Source of the DNA: Actinomycetes bacterium
GTDB taxonomy: Bacteria > Actinomycetota > Acidimicrobiia > Spongiisociales > JAHEDJ01
NCBI GenBank assembly: GCA_024641245.1
Contig: JAHEDK010000009.1
Location: forward strand, 1-64,000
Direction of reading: 5' to 3'
Length of the DNA stretch: 64,000 bases
The notes beneath the pieces were generated by a model. It had not been told where the DNA came from. It saw nothing but the letters and a program-made list of their open reading frames with translations, and made no database searches. The translations under genes were made by a program, and so were the position numbers. How positions within the stretch are numbered: position 1 is the stretch's first letter; every line of letters starts with the position of its first letter. Below are positions 52,584-64,000 of this stretch, one piece after another.

Positions 52584-53269
52584 GTGCGGGCTGCCGAGAA
52601 CTCCTGAATCGCAAACAGCACGAAGATGATCGGGGCAAAGGTGTAACCGCGCGAATAGAACCACCATGCGGCACCGACGGCGACGATCAGACCGATGACC
52701 GCAGCATGGAATCGTCCCCGACCGGGCATGCCCTTCTCGAGCAACACCGCCAGCATGTGCGATCCATCCAGCCCCCCGATTGGCAGCCAATTGAGCAGGC
52801 CCCACACAACGCTGATCCAGATGAACGTCCCTAGGAAGAACTCGATCCAGAGCTGATCCTGGAGGATGTTCCCAAGGTAGATGGTGAATGGAGACTCTAT
52901 GAAGAGCTCCGCCTCGAAGCCGAACACGCCGGCTCGCACGAGACCGAAGACGCCTATCGCTAAGGCGACCTCGAGCCCCGACCCGGCGGCCGCCACGAGG
53001 AATCGCTTGCCGAGCGACTGGTTCATCCACGGCGCACTCCAGAACGTCGTCCCTCCGATGCCGTGAATCGTCACTCGATCGACCGATCCCCCCAGTGCGC
53101 GAGCGGTGAACGCATGACCGAGTTCGTGGATGAGAACGGATAGGAACGCGGCCGCCATCCACAGGGCGACACCGATGGCCCCGTAGCCGGCGTCGAGCAC
53201 GAAGACGGCCAGAATCAGGAAGGTGGCGTGCAGGTGCAACGAAAACCCGAACAGGCGTAGCTTGAGCAT
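52574..53269 (-). CDS. Site-2 protease family (M50) metalloprotease
   Basis: A 231-aa intramembrane zinc protease. The zinc motif HELGH lies in AFLSVLIHELGHAFTARALG (residues about 48-52), and the third ligand in LNWLPIGGLDGSHMLAVLLE, which is a variant of the NPxxDG motif. About six membrane helices, no PDZ or CBS domain. Such proteins cut membrane-bound regulators. It is the last gene of the iscS-mnmA-MetE-like-ligA string, 20 bp downstream of ligA. Confidence 0.88.
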   Translation of the reverse strand: MLKLRLFGFSLHLHATFLILAVFVLDAGYGAIGVALWMAAAFLSVLIHELGHAFTARALGGSVDRVTIHGIGGTTFWSAPWMNQSLGKRFLVAAAGSGLEVALAIGVFGLVRAGVFGFEAELFIESPFTIYLGNILQDQLWIEFFLGTFIWISVVWGLLNWLPIGGLDGSHMLAVLLEKGMPGRGRFHAAVIGLIVAVGAAWWFYSRGYTFAPIIFVLFAIQEFSAARTQV

Positions 53270-53289
53270 GAGGACGGCAGCCTAGAGGG

Positions 53290-56230
<2,941 letters not shown>

Positions 56231-56234
<4 letters not shown>

Positions 56235-57289
56235 GGTGTCACTATCGTGCCGCCACCGACGACTTCGTCGCCGGCGTAGAAAACGGCAGCCTGTCCGGGG
56301 GCAATGGCCCCTTGCGGTTCGTTGAACTCGACTGCCGCTCCCCCGGAGGAGGGAGTGACCGAGCCGGGTGCGGCCGCCGTCTTGTAGCGGACCTTGACAT
56401 CGAAAATCCCCGGGAGTGGGGGCTCGCCGGCCACCCAGACGGCCGCATCGACGCGGAAGGCCGTCGTCGCCAGATCTTCCTTGCGGCCCAGAGTGATCGT
56501 GGCCGTCGACGGCTGGATATCGATCACGTACCGGGGCTCGCCGAGCGCTATGCCCAGGCCCTTTCGCTGCCCGATGGTGAAATCGATCACCCCATTGTGG
56601 GTGCCCAGCTGCAGACCGTCCGAATCCACGATCGGCCCCGGTTGCGCGACCTCGGCAGCCTGGTCCCGGAGAAAGTCGCGGTAGTTCCCGTCACCGACGA
56701 AGCAGATGTCCTGGCTGTCCGGCTTGGCTGCCGTTCGCAGACCCAGTTGCTCCGCATAGAGCCGGGTCTGAGCCTTCGATTGTTCCCCGACCGGGAACCG
56801 GACTCGTTCAAGTTCAGTCTGCCCCAGCATGTACAACACGTAGGACTGGTCCTTTTCAGGGTCGAAGCCCTTGAGCAGGTGCCAACCCGTCTCATCACGC
56901 TCGGTGCGGGCATAGTGACCGGTGACGAGCACGTCGCAGCCGAAATCGGCCGCCTGGTCGAGGAGGCGGGAGAACTTCACGGTGCGGTTGCATTCGACGC
57001 ACGGGTTTGGTGTGCGGCCGCTGAAGTAATCGCCGATGAAGCGATCGACCACACCCGACATGAAGTCATCGGTGTAGTCGAGGACGTAATACGGGATGTC
57101 GAGTTGGGCGGCCACCCGGCGGGCATCCTCACTGTCGGACACTGTGCAACATCCGGCCGTAGGTGCCTCGCCGTTCGGCCCTTGCCAGAGCTTGAGGGTT
57201 GCCCCGATCACCTCGTGACCTTCCTCGACCATCATCGCCGCCGCCACGGACGAGTCGACGCCCCCGCTCATGGCCACCATCACCCTCAT
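56231..57289 (-). CDS. mnmA: tRNA-specific 2-thiouridylase
   Basis: A 352-aa enzyme making 2-thiouridine at the wobble position of tRNA-Lys, -Glu and -Gln. PP-loop VMVAMSGGVDSSVAAAMMVE, catalytic cysteines in TPNPCVECNRTVKFSRLL and SQDICFVGDGNYRDFL, and the C-terminal barrel are present. The start is ATG 57289 with GAGAGGG upstream. Its sulfur donor IscS is encoded just upstream, and its substrate tRNA-Glu(TTC) lies in this window. Confidence 0.95.
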
Positions 57290-57305
57290 CTGACCCTCTC
57301 CCAAC

Positions 57306-57357
57306 CGTTTTCGCGCGGGAATCGCCCCTCATACGGTGGGAATCCCGCGCGAAAACG
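57306..57357. repeat. 15-bp perfect inverted repeat between iscS and mnmA
   Basis: CGTTTTCGCGCGGGA and TCCCGCGCGAAAACG pair over 15 bp with a 22-nt loop, in the only gap of this otherwise overlapping gene string. No T tract follows, so it may be a regulatory or mRNA-processing structure. Confidence 0.7.
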
Positions 57358-57371
57358 AAGCTGAAGGGGGT

Positions 57372-58505
57372 TCAACGGAGGCCCTGTACTGCTTCGGCGA
57401 CAATGGCTGCCGCGTCGTCGCCATCTTGGGGAGTGGTCGTCCAACCGAAGCTCACACGGAGACACTGACGGGCGCGTTCGTCGTCGAATCCCATCGCCGC
57501 CAGAACGTGCGACACGGTGGCCGCTCCCGACTGGCACGACGAACCCGCCGAGGCGGCCAGACCCCGCTGATCGAGACGGACGAGCAGGGTCTCATTGCGA
57601 ACTCCGGGAATCCGCACGTGTGAATGCTGGACGAGCCGCCCATCGAGCGGGGCATTGACTTCGAGGTCCGGAATGGCGACACGGAGGCCTTCTTCGAAGC
57701 GACGGCGAGCCTCCCCGACGTTGACGACGAACCGTTTCCGATCGGAGGCGGCTAGCTCCATAGCCTGCACCATTCCGACGGCCCCCATGACGTTGTGCGT
57801 ACCGGACCGACGGCCCAGTTCCTGGCCGCCGCCGTGCAAGATCGGCTCGAGACCGACGCCCGTTCGCACATACAACAGACCCACGCCCTTCGGGCCGCCG
57901 AACTTGTGGGCGGCCAGCGAAACCATGTCCGCACCCAGGTCGTCGACGTTGAGATCCGTCGAGATGAACGACTGCGCCGCATCGGTATGGACCGCCACCC
58001 CCGGGTTGGCCGCTTTGACGGCCTCCGAGACCTTCCGGACCGGCTGGACGACTCCGGTTTCGTTGTTGGCCGCCATGATCGAGACCACCGCCGTGTCCCC
58101 TCCTACCGCTCCGGCCACTTCGTCTGGATCAACACGGCCCATCCGGTCTACTCCGACCAGATCGACCCGGCAGCCCAGGCCCGTCAGGAACGCAGCCGTC
58201 TCGAGGACTGCCTCGTGCTCGATGGCCGTCGTCACCACCGCGCCGCGCAGCCCTCCCGCCAGAGCGGCTCCCTGGAGAGCCAGATTGTCCGACTCGGTAC
58301 CGCCGCCCGTGAAGACGATCTCCAGCGGTCGGGCGCCGAGCAGTCCGGCGGCTCGTTCACGGGCCTCTTCGAGTGCGTTCTTCGCCTGCCGCGCAGCTCC
58401 GTGGCTCCCAGAGGCGTTGCCGTAGACCTCGCCGGCGTACGGAGCCATCGCCTCCCAGACTTCGGGATGCATCGGCGTGGTGGCGGCGTGATCGAGGTAG
58501 AGCAT
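57372..58505 (-). CDS. iscS: Cysteine desulfurase
   Basis: A 377-aa PLP enzyme that provides sulfur for Fe-S clusters and tRNA thiolation. LYLDHAATTPMHPEVWEAM at the N terminus, GGGTESDNLALQGA, HTDAAQSFI, PLP lysine in MVSLAAHKFGGPKGVG and the catalytic Cys in SAGSSCQSGAATVSHVL. ATG 58505; the frame continues open to 59129, antisense to the SRPBCC gene, with no homology. Related enzymes can also deliver selenium. Confidence 0.94.
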   Translation of the reverse strand: MLYLDHAATTPMHPEVWEAMAPYAGEVYGNASGSHGAARQAKNALEEARERAAGLLGARPLEIVFTGGGTESDNLALQGAALAGGLRGAVVTTAIEHEAVLETAAFLTGLGCRVDLVGVDRMGRVDPDEVAGAVGGDTAVVSIMAANNETGVVQPVRKVSEAVKAANPGVAVHTDAAQSFISTDLNVDDLGADMVSLAAHKFGGPKGVGLLYVRTGVGLEPILHGGGQELGRRSGTHNVMGAVGMVQAMELAASDRKRFVVNVGEARRRFEEGLRVAIPDLEVNAPLDGRLVQHSHVRIPGVRNETLLVRLDQRGLAASAGSSCQSGAATVSHVLAAMGFDDERARQCLRVSFGWTTTPQDGDDAAAIVAEAVQGLR

Positions 58506-58604
58506 GTGCGCCACGATTGTGCCACGGTCGAGCAGCTTGAACGACCGCGCCCTGCCCACCGAACCGACATCGCAGCCGAACAGAACCTCCCCTATCGTTC
58601 TCTC

Positions 58605-59054
58605 ATGGCTCGCATTACCGTATCGATCGAGATCGAAGCTCCCCTGGAGCGGGTGTGGGGCGAAGCAGCCGACCTCGCCGCACATGTCGAATGGATGGCA
58701 GACGCCCGGTCCATCGAATTCCTGACCGATCAGCGGTCCGGAGTCGGAACCAGGATGCTCGTGGAAACCAAAGTCGGACCCCTGAAGACCAACGATGTCA
58801 TGGAAGTCACCGGGTGGGATGAGCGGCGCTCCATTGGTGTCAGACACCAGGGGATCATCACCGGCGAAGGGTCGTTCAGACTCGAAGCGAACCCATCGGG
58901 CACACGCTTCACCTGGACGGAACAACTTGGCTTCCCCTGGTACCTCGGCGGCCCCGTGACCGCGCTGGCCGCCCGACCGATCTTGCGCTGGATCTGGCGG
59001 CGCAACCTCGAAGGTCTCCGCCGCCGGATAGAGGCGCCTACAGATCCGAGCTGA
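58605..59054 (+). CDS. SRPBCC family protein
   Basis: A 149-aa Bet v1-like protein: TVSIEIEAPLERVWGEAADL at the N terminus, central beta segments (VGTRMLVETKVGPLKTNDVM) and a C-terminal helix (ILRWIWRRNLEGLRRRIEAP). Ligand unknown. Its 3' end overlaps the convergent zinc metallopeptidase gene by 17 bp. Divergent from iscS. Confidence 0.82.
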   Translation: MARITVSIEIEAPLERVWGEAADLAAHVEWMADARSIEFLTDQRSGVGTRMLVETKVGPLKTNDVMEVTGWDERRSIGVRHQGIITGEGSFRLEANPSGTRFTWTEQLGFPWYLGGPVTALAARPILRWIWRRNLEGLRRRIEAPTDPS

Positions 59055-59910
59055 ACGTATCGCAGAGGTTTGGATCACCGGACTCATACCCGGCGGTGAA
59101 CCACTGCATCCGCTGCTCGGAGGAACCATGGGTCCAGGATTCGGGAGTCACCCGACCTTGAATCGCCTCCTGGATGCGGTCGTCGCCAACCGAGGCAGCC
59201 GCATCGAGACTCTCCTGGATATCGCCGGGTTGGAGCACATCGCCCCGCTGGTAAATCGAGTTCGCCCATACCCCGGCCAGGCAGTCGGCCTGCAGCTCGA
59301 TCCGTACTGATAGGTCGTTGGCGTCATCCGGGTACTGCTGCTGCATCTGCCGGACGTCGTCGCTGATGCCGAGGAGCTGCTGAACGTGGTGAGCAACCTC
59401 GTGGGCGATCACATACGCCTCGGCGAAGTCGCCCCCCTGTGCACCGAATCTCGCCTGTAGCTCACCGAAGAAGTCGAGATCGATGTAGATCGTCTGATCC
59501 AGCGGGCAGTAGTGCGGTCCAACCTGGGAGTTGGCTCCACCGCAGCCTGAGTTGGTGGAACCAGTGAAGAGCACCAGCGCGGCAGGTTGGTAGGTGACGC
59601 CGGAACCGGTGAACATGTCCACCCACAGAGTCTCAGTTGAACCGAGTACGGCCTCGACGAACTCGCGCTCTTCAACGCTCTCTGCGTCGGACGGCGGAGT
59701 GCCAACCTCTTGTGGTACCGCCGCCGGCGCCTGCAATCCCTCGAGCATCGGTGCAAGTTGACCGAGGTCTGCTCCCCCGCCGCACATCCCCAGAACGATG
59801 GCGAGGACCGCCACGATCCCCACCCCTCCACCTCCGATGGCGGCTCCGCGTGAGGGCATCCCCCGGCGATCCTGCACATTTGCACTTTTCTCGAGCTTGC
59901 GCCAACGCAT
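59038..59910 (-). CDS. Neutral zinc metallopeptidase (YpfJ family)
   Basis: A 290-aa membrane-anchored protease: helix GGGGVGIVAVLAIVLGMCGG, then conserved SGCGGANSQVGPHYCPLDQT, zinc motif in AYVIAHEVAHHVQQLLGI, and ELQADCLAGVWANS providing the third ligand, as in PF04228 proteins. The physiological substrate is unknown. Divergent from the DHA2 exporter. Confidence 0.9.
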   Translation of the reverse strand: MRWRKLEKSANVQDRRGMPSRGAAIGGGGVGIVAVLAIVLGMCGGGADLGQLAPMLEGLQAPAAVPQEVGTPPSDAESVEEREFVEAVLGSTETLWVDMFTGSGVTYQPAALVLFTGSTNSGCGGANSQVGPHYCPLDQTIYIDLDFFGELQARFGAQGGDFAEAYVIAHEVAHHVQQLLGISDDVRQMQQQYPDDANDLSVRIELQADCLAGVWANSIYQRGDVLQPGDIQESLDAAASVGDDRIQEAIQGRVTPESWTHGSSEQRMQWFTAGYESGDPNLCDTFSSDL

Positions 59911-60043
59911 CGCCCCAACCCTTCCCGGCTTGTGAACTCAGGAATCATAACTGCCGTCCTACGTCCGGTTTTCCGCCCTCCGGCGCCAGCTACAATCCTC
60001 CGGCTAGTTCTCGACAACGCGTCGATATCCGGAAAAGGGATCA

Positions 60044-61702
60044 ATGTCTACCGACCGAAAACGCTGGCTGGGACTCGCAGTGCTGAGCCTCGGAGTCGCC
60101 ATCATCATCATGGACGCGACCATCGTCAACGTCGCCATCCCATCGATCATCCGCGACCTCGAGATCCAACTCGTCGATGCAGAGTGGATCACCACGATCT
60201 ACTCGCTCGTGTTCGCAGCGCTGTTGATCACCCTGGGACGGATCGGGGACCAGTTCGGTCGCAAGCACATTTTCCACGGCGGTCTGGTGCTGTTCATGCT
60301 GGCATCACTGCTGGCAGGCCGGGCGCCCAGCGGTCCGGCCCTCGTCGGTGCCCGCTCCCTCCAGGGAGTCGGAGCCGCCATGATCCTTCCTTCCACCCTC
60401 TCGATCGTCAATGCCACGTTCCGAGGGCGCGACCGGGCGATCGCCTTCGGTGTGTGGGGTTCGGTCATCGGAGGGATGGCTGCGATTGGACCCTTGGTCG
60501 GGGGATGGCTCACCACGGACTACTCCTGGAGATGGGCGTTCTACATCAATATTCCCATCGGCATCGCCGTCATCGCCGGGTCGCTGCTCTGGGTCTTGGA
60601 CAGCCGAGACGAGAACGTTCAACGGGGCGTCGACCCGGCGGGAATCGCCACGATCTCGCTCGGCCTGCTCGGGCTCATCTTCTCCCTGATCGAGGGATCT
60701 CGCTACGGGTGGTGGACACCGACCAACCCATTCGCCATCGGGTCGTGGAACTGGCCGCTGGAGAGCGTCTCTCCGGTAGTTCCGGCGCTGGCAGTTGCCG
60801 TGACCGGGATCACATTGTTCGTCTTGACCGAGCGACGTAGATCGGCAGCCGGCAAGCCGGTGCTGTTCAAACTCGAACTCTTCCGCCTCACCAGTTTCCG
60901 GAACGGGAACATCACCGCCGCCATCCTCAGCCTGGGCGAACTCGGTTTGATTTTCATCTTGCCGCTCTTCCTGCAGGCGGTCCTCGGATACACGGCCCTG
61001 CGAACGGGAGTCCTGTTCGCGGCGCTGGCCGCCGGGGCCTTTGTCGGAGGACCGTCGGCCGCCGCGCTGGCTCATCGGTTCGGCCCCCGGTGGGTCGTAA
61101 CGACCGGCATGGGAATCGAGGCAATCTCAATCGGCCTGATCGCCCTCACCATCTCCCCGGAGGTCGGAGGTTGGACTCTGGCACCGGTACTGTTCCTCTA
61201 CGGAATCGGGGTAGGCCTTGCCACTGCCCAGCTCACCAGCGTGATTCTCGGCGACGTCCCTCCCGGTGATTCGGGCCAGGCGTCCGGGATGCAGAGCACC
61301 TTTCGTCAGGTCGGCTCGGCGCTTGGTATCGCACTCATCGGCACGCTCCTGGCCGTCAATCTGAGCACGTTCACGGAGGAGGAACTGGCCGATGTCGCCT
61401 TTCTCCCCGACATCGCCCGTTCGGGTCTGGCCAGGGCAGTGAGCGCATCGGCGGGGCAACTGCTACCGGCCCTGCGCGAGGGCGACCTCCCCCAGATAGG
61501 CGAAATGCCCGCCATGCAGTTGGACGCCCAAACCCTCGCCCCCATCGTCGAGGGAATCGAGAAAGCCTTTGCAGATGCGGCTGCGAGGTCGGCGATGATG
61601 GCCGCCTTGTTCGTCACGTTTGGATTCGTGTTGAGTTTTCGGATTCCGAACCCGGACTTCGATGCCGCCGATGGGTCACAACCGGAAGACGTTCCCGGCT
61701 GA
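60044..61702 (+). CDS. MFS transporter, DHA2 (EmrB/QacA) drug:H+ antiporter
   Basis: A 552-aa, about 14-helix transporter. The N-terminal motif VAIIIMDATIVNVAIPSIIR, motif A in GRIGDQFGRKHIFHGGLVL and motif C-like GSVIGGMAAIGPLVGGWLTT are DHA2 signatures. Likely exports lipophilic compounds. No accessory or regulatory gene beside it. It is convergent with the enoyl-CoA hydratase gene (6 bp apart). Confidence 0.9.
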   Translation: MSTDRKRWLGLAVLSLGVAIIIMDATIVNVAIPSIIRDLEIQLVDAEWITTIYSLVFAALLITLGRIGDQFGRKHIFHGGLVLFMLASLLAGRAPSGPALVGARSLQGVGAAMILPSTLSIVNATFRGRDRAIAFGVWGSVIGGMAAIGPLVGGWLTTDYSWRWAFYINIPIGIAVIAGSLLWVLDSRDENVQRGVDPAGIATISLGLLGLIFSLIEGSRYGWWTPTNPFAIGSWNWPLESVSPVVPALAVAVTGITLFVLTERRRSAAGKPVLFKLELFRLTSFRNGNITAAILSLGELGLIFILPLFLQAVLGYTALRTGVLFAALAAGAFVGGPSAAALAHRFGPRWVVTTGMGIEAISIGLIALTISPEVGGWTLAPVLFLYGIGVGLATAQLTSVILGDVPPGDSGQASGMQSTFRQVGSALGIALIGTLLAVNLSTFTEEELADVAFLPDIARSGLARAVSASAGQLLPALREGDLPQIGEMPAMQLDAQTLAPIVEGIEKAFADAAARSAMMAALFVTFGFVLSFRIPNPDFDAADGSQPEDVPG

Positions 61703-61708
61703 GGTATG

Positions 61709-62479
61709 TCAGCGACCGCGAAACTCGGCCTTGCGCTTCTCGATGAAGGCGGCCACACCCTCTTTGGCGTCGTCGGTCCAGAAGCAATCGTCAAACGCCT
61801 GCGCCTCGACGGCCATTGCCTCGTCGATCGGCTTGCCCCACCCTTCGTTCATGGCCATACGCGCCGCGCCGAGTGCAACCGTCGGCCCCTCCGCGTACTG
61901 CTCCGCTTCGGCGATCGTGGCGGGGAGCAGGTGATCGACCGGGAACACCTTGTCGGCCAGGCCGATGGCGAGCGCTTCCACCGCACCGATGTGGCGGCCG
62001 GAGTAATTGAGTTCCTTCGCCTTCTGAAAACCGACGATGCGTGGGAGCCGCTGCGTGCCGCCTGCGCCGGGGATGATGCCCAGCTTGATCTCCGGCTGTC
62101 CCACCGAGGCGTCATCCGACATGTACCGGAAGTCGGCACCCATCGCCAGTTCCAGACCGCCCCCGAGTGCATAACCGTGGACGGCTGCGAATGTTGGTTT
62201 GGCGAGTTTCTCGAGCGCACGGACCGTTCCGGCCAGAACGCCGGCAAGGCCGCCGCCCTTATTGGCTCCGTCGTACGCCTTCTGGAATCCTTTGATGTCT
62301 GCTCCGGCCGCAAAATGGGGCTGGCCGGTGACGACGACCGCCCGCACGGCCGGATCGGCGGCCATCGTGAAAGCCTCGAGCAAGTCATGTGAAAGCTGGG
62401 CGGAGAGGGCGTTCACCGGCGGACGATTGAGTCGAATCAGCGCGACGGCGTTCTCTACGGAATACTCGACCAACTCCAC
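61709..62479 (-). CDS. Enoyl-CoA hydratase/isomerase family protein
   Basis: A 256-aa crotonase-fold enzyme: HFAAGADIKGFQKA forms the oxyanion hole, GYALGGGLELAMGADFRYMS the second, GQPEIKLGIIPGAGGTQRLP carries a catalytic Glu, and PPVNALSAQLSHDLLEAF is N-terminal. Hydrates trans-2-enoyl-CoA in beta-oxidation. The start is GTG 62479; the frame remains open upstream across the next gene. Confidence 0.9.
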   Translation of the reverse strand: MELVEYSVENAVALIRLNRPPVNALSAQLSHDLLEAFTMAADPAVRAVVVTGQPHFAAGADIKGFQKAYDGANKGGGLAGVLAGTVRALEKLAKPTFAAVHGYALGGGLELAMGADFRYMSDDASVGQPEIKLGIIPGAGGTQRLPRIVGFQKAKELNYSGRHIGAVEALAIGLADKVFPVDHLLPATIAEAEQYAEGPTVALGAARMAMNEGWGKPIDEAMAVEAQAFDDCFWTDDAKEGVAAFIEKRKAEFRGR

Positions 62480-62540
62480 GGTGTGACTCCTCGTTCGACG
62501 GTCAGGCAAGGCTAACGCCCGAACGAGGCCCTGCGTCCGT

Positions 62541-63017
62541 TCAGGCGCCGGCCAGCCACTCACGGGCGACGTCGCCCGTTTCCTGCCGTTCGTCTTCTTC
62601 GAGCTCAGACGAGGCAACCAGGAATTGCCGAACAAATCCCTGGACCCCCGCTGCCATACGCACGGCCGTGTCGGCGAGCTTCCCGAGAAAGCTCTGCTGC
62701 TCGACGGCAGATAGCCCCACATCCCAGTCGGCCGACCAATCGGCGCCGGCCGCTCCAGAACGCCACAGGCTGACCACTGGACCCTCTTCTGCATAGATGC
62801 CCAGCGGAGAGCCGGCGGGCGGCACCTCGAGGGTGATGGTCGCGTCGATCTGGACCCACAACCCATCGCGCTCGTCCCATTCCAGGTTGCCGATGATCCC
62901 CTCTTCGATCAAGTCGTCGGGGGCCTGCTCGTACGGGCGGTGGTAGTAATGCCGGCGCAGTTGCAGTGCCAGCTCCCCCAGCGCTACTGCTGCACGGGTT
63001 TCCTCAGACATTTCCAT
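62541..63017 (-). CDS. Conserved hypothetical protein next to meaB
   Basis: A 158-aa acidic soluble protein. The N-terminal helix (SEETRAAVALGELALQLRRH, then YYHRPYEQAPDDLIEEGIIG) is followed by beta segments (GLWVQIDATITLEVPPAGSP) and a long C-terminal helix rich in Glu (FLVASSELEEDERQETGDVA). No family recognised. ATG 63017 overlaps the meaB stop by 14 nt and has GGAGGAG upstream, so it is translationally coupled to meaB. Confidence 0.65.
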   Translation of the reverse strand: MEMSEETRAAVALGELALQLRRHYYHRPYEQAPDDLIEEGIIGNLEWDERDGLWVQIDATITLEVPPAGSPLGIYAEEGPVVSLWRSGAAGADWSADWDVGLSAVEQQSFLGKLADTAVRMAAGVQGFVRQFLVASSELEEDERQETGDVAREWLAGA

Positions 63018-63975
63018 GGTTGTTCTCCTCCGCCAGTTCCGTGACAATTCGCCGGGCCGCCGTCCAGGGGTCGATCTGTCGTGAGCCGAGTTCGGCGAGT
63101 AGCGCGGTGAGGGCCTGTCGGCCCGCAACCGCCTCGGCCTGGGCCGTCAGTTCCTCGATCATCGCCCGCCGGAACTCGAGTTCGAGCTTCTTGCTACGTA
63201 GCACGGCCAACTCGCCGGTGGATTCCAGGTGGTTCCTGTGATCGACGATCGCCCGCCATACCCCGTCGATACCTTCGCCCGTGGTACCCACGGTCGGCAG
63301 CATCGGCGGCTCCCACGTCCGCCCGTTGCCGAGTTCCAGCATCTGGCGCAGATCTCGCACCGTATCGTTGACGCCCGGTCGGTCGGCCTTGTTGATTACG
63401 AAGATGTCCCCGATCTCCAGCAATCCGGCCTTGTTCGCCTGCACGCTATCGCCCCACCCCGGGTTAACGACGACGATGGTGGTATCGGCACTCTCGACTA
63501 TCTCGACTTCCGCCTGCCCGACGCCGACCGTCTCAACGATGATGTAGGGGAACCCGGCGCCGTCGAGGATGCTCACAATCCTTGGAGTGGCAGCCGCGAT
63601 TCCCCCAAGATGGCCGCGACTGCCCATCGACCGGATGTAGACACCTGCATCGCCGGCGTGGTCCTGCATGCGGATCCGATCACCGAGGATGGCACCACCG
63701 GTGAACGGGCTCGAAGGATCGACGGCCAGAACCGCGACCTCGTCCCCGGAGGCGCGGATTTTGGTGATCAGCTGATCCGTGATGGTGCTCTTGCCTGCCC
63801 CGGGGGCTCCGGTGAGTCCGATCACATAGGCGTGACCACCCCGGGGGTAGAGACCCGCCAGCAGTTCGGGAGCAATGTGGTGACCTTCTTCGACACGGCT
63901 GATGATGCGAGCCAGGGCGCGCCGGTCGCCACCCAGTGTTGCATCGATCAGTTCGCTCGGGTTCGTCAAGGCCAT
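63004..63975 (-). CDS. meaB: Methylmalonyl-CoA mutase-associated GTPase MeaB
   Basis: A 323-aa G3E-type GTPase chaperone that loads and protects adenosylcobalamin-dependent mutases. P-loop GLTGAPGAGKSTITDQLITK, DPSSPFTGGAILGDRIRM, the ETVGVGQAEVEI switch and NKADRPGV (G4) are present. The gene is complete; the mutase subunits would be expected nearby, beyond the window's right edge. Confidence 0.94.
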   Translation of the reverse strand: MALTNPSELIDATLGGDRRALARIISRVEEGHHIAPELLAGLYPRGGHAYVIGLTGAPGAGKSTITDQLITKIRASGDEVAVLAVDPSSPFTGGAILGDRIRMQDHAGDAGVYIRSMGSRGHLGGIAAATPRIVSILDGAGFPYIIVETVGVGQAEVEIVESADTTIVVVNPGWGDSVQANKAGLLEIGDIFVINKADRPGVNDTVRDLRQMLELGNGRTWEPPMLPTVGTTGEGIDGVWRAIVDHRNHLESTGELAVLRSKKLELEFRRAMIEELTAQAEAVAGRQALTALLAELGSRQIDPWTAARRIVTELAEENNHGNV

Positions 63976-64000
63976 GTGGGGGCAGATTAGCTAGTGGTTT

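Overview
The window is a densely packed, GC-rich bacterial chromosome segment with about 70 genes, many of which overlap by 4 bases (ATGA or GTGA). Several gene sets point to Actinomycetota. These are a mycothiol-dependent maleylpyruvate isomerase-type enzyme, CofC for coenzyme F420, succinylase-type lysine genes dapC-dapD-dapE, the iscS-mnmA-MetE-like-ligA string known from mycobacteria, a clustered gatC-gatA-gatB, MeaB, and frequent GTG/TTG starts. A deep branch such as Acidimicrobiia is plausible, but the sequence alone does not prove it.

Layout: 0-8.5 kb holds a Fe-S PD-(D/E)XK nuclease, a VanW/G5-like surface protein, an Nfu-like domain protein, pyruvate kinase, DUF427, cofC, a PIG-L deacetylase, a UgpC-type ATPase and an SDR. 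From about 8.8 to 16.0 kb lies a decayed, island-like region: a truncated Na+/H+ antiporter, a cyclase-fold protein, an alpha/beta hydrolase, an SRPBCC protein, a tyrosine-integrase remnant, a 95-bp duplication of the 3' end of tRNA-Glu(CTC), a TetR gene divergent from two membrane proteins across a palindromic operator, and an orphan ribbon-helix-helix gene. tRNA-Glu(CTC) and tRNA-Gln(CTG) close it.

The main discovery is at 16.2-18.2 kb. Two divergent, paralogous, membrane-anchored TlpA/thioredoxin-like genes each carry an in-frame TGA exactly where the first redox cysteine should be (HW-U-x-x-C). In both, exactly 10 nt after the TGA, there is a 6-bp hairpin with the loop AGGUCU, matching the geometry of the E. 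coli fdhF SECIS. They are predicted selenoproteins. Next to them is a DsbB-like quinone-linked thiol oxidoreductase, so the locus looks like an extracytoplasmic selenium-based disulfide exchange module. Ordinary gene calling would split both genes.

From 18 to 64 kb the content is mostly housekeeping: tdh-kbl; a malic enzyme-phosphotransacetylase fusion; tRNA-Glu(TTC); a six-gene run from an S9 peptidase through ilvE to gltX; pgpA; serA; a tungstate-type ABC transporter with a 45-aa membrane peptide; gatCAB; GH57 and glgA for alpha-glucan; dapCDE; a DRG/TGS GTPase; iscS-mnmA-MetE-like-ligA-site-2-protease; a DHA2 exporter; enoyl-CoA hydratase; and meaB.

A second unusual feature is a dispersed repeat (consensus AGGTTCTGGGTT). 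It occurs at five convergent gene junctions and is always oriented as a 3' tail of the adjacent gene. At 31.26 kb it expands into 11 tandem units, followed by two further tandem arrays.
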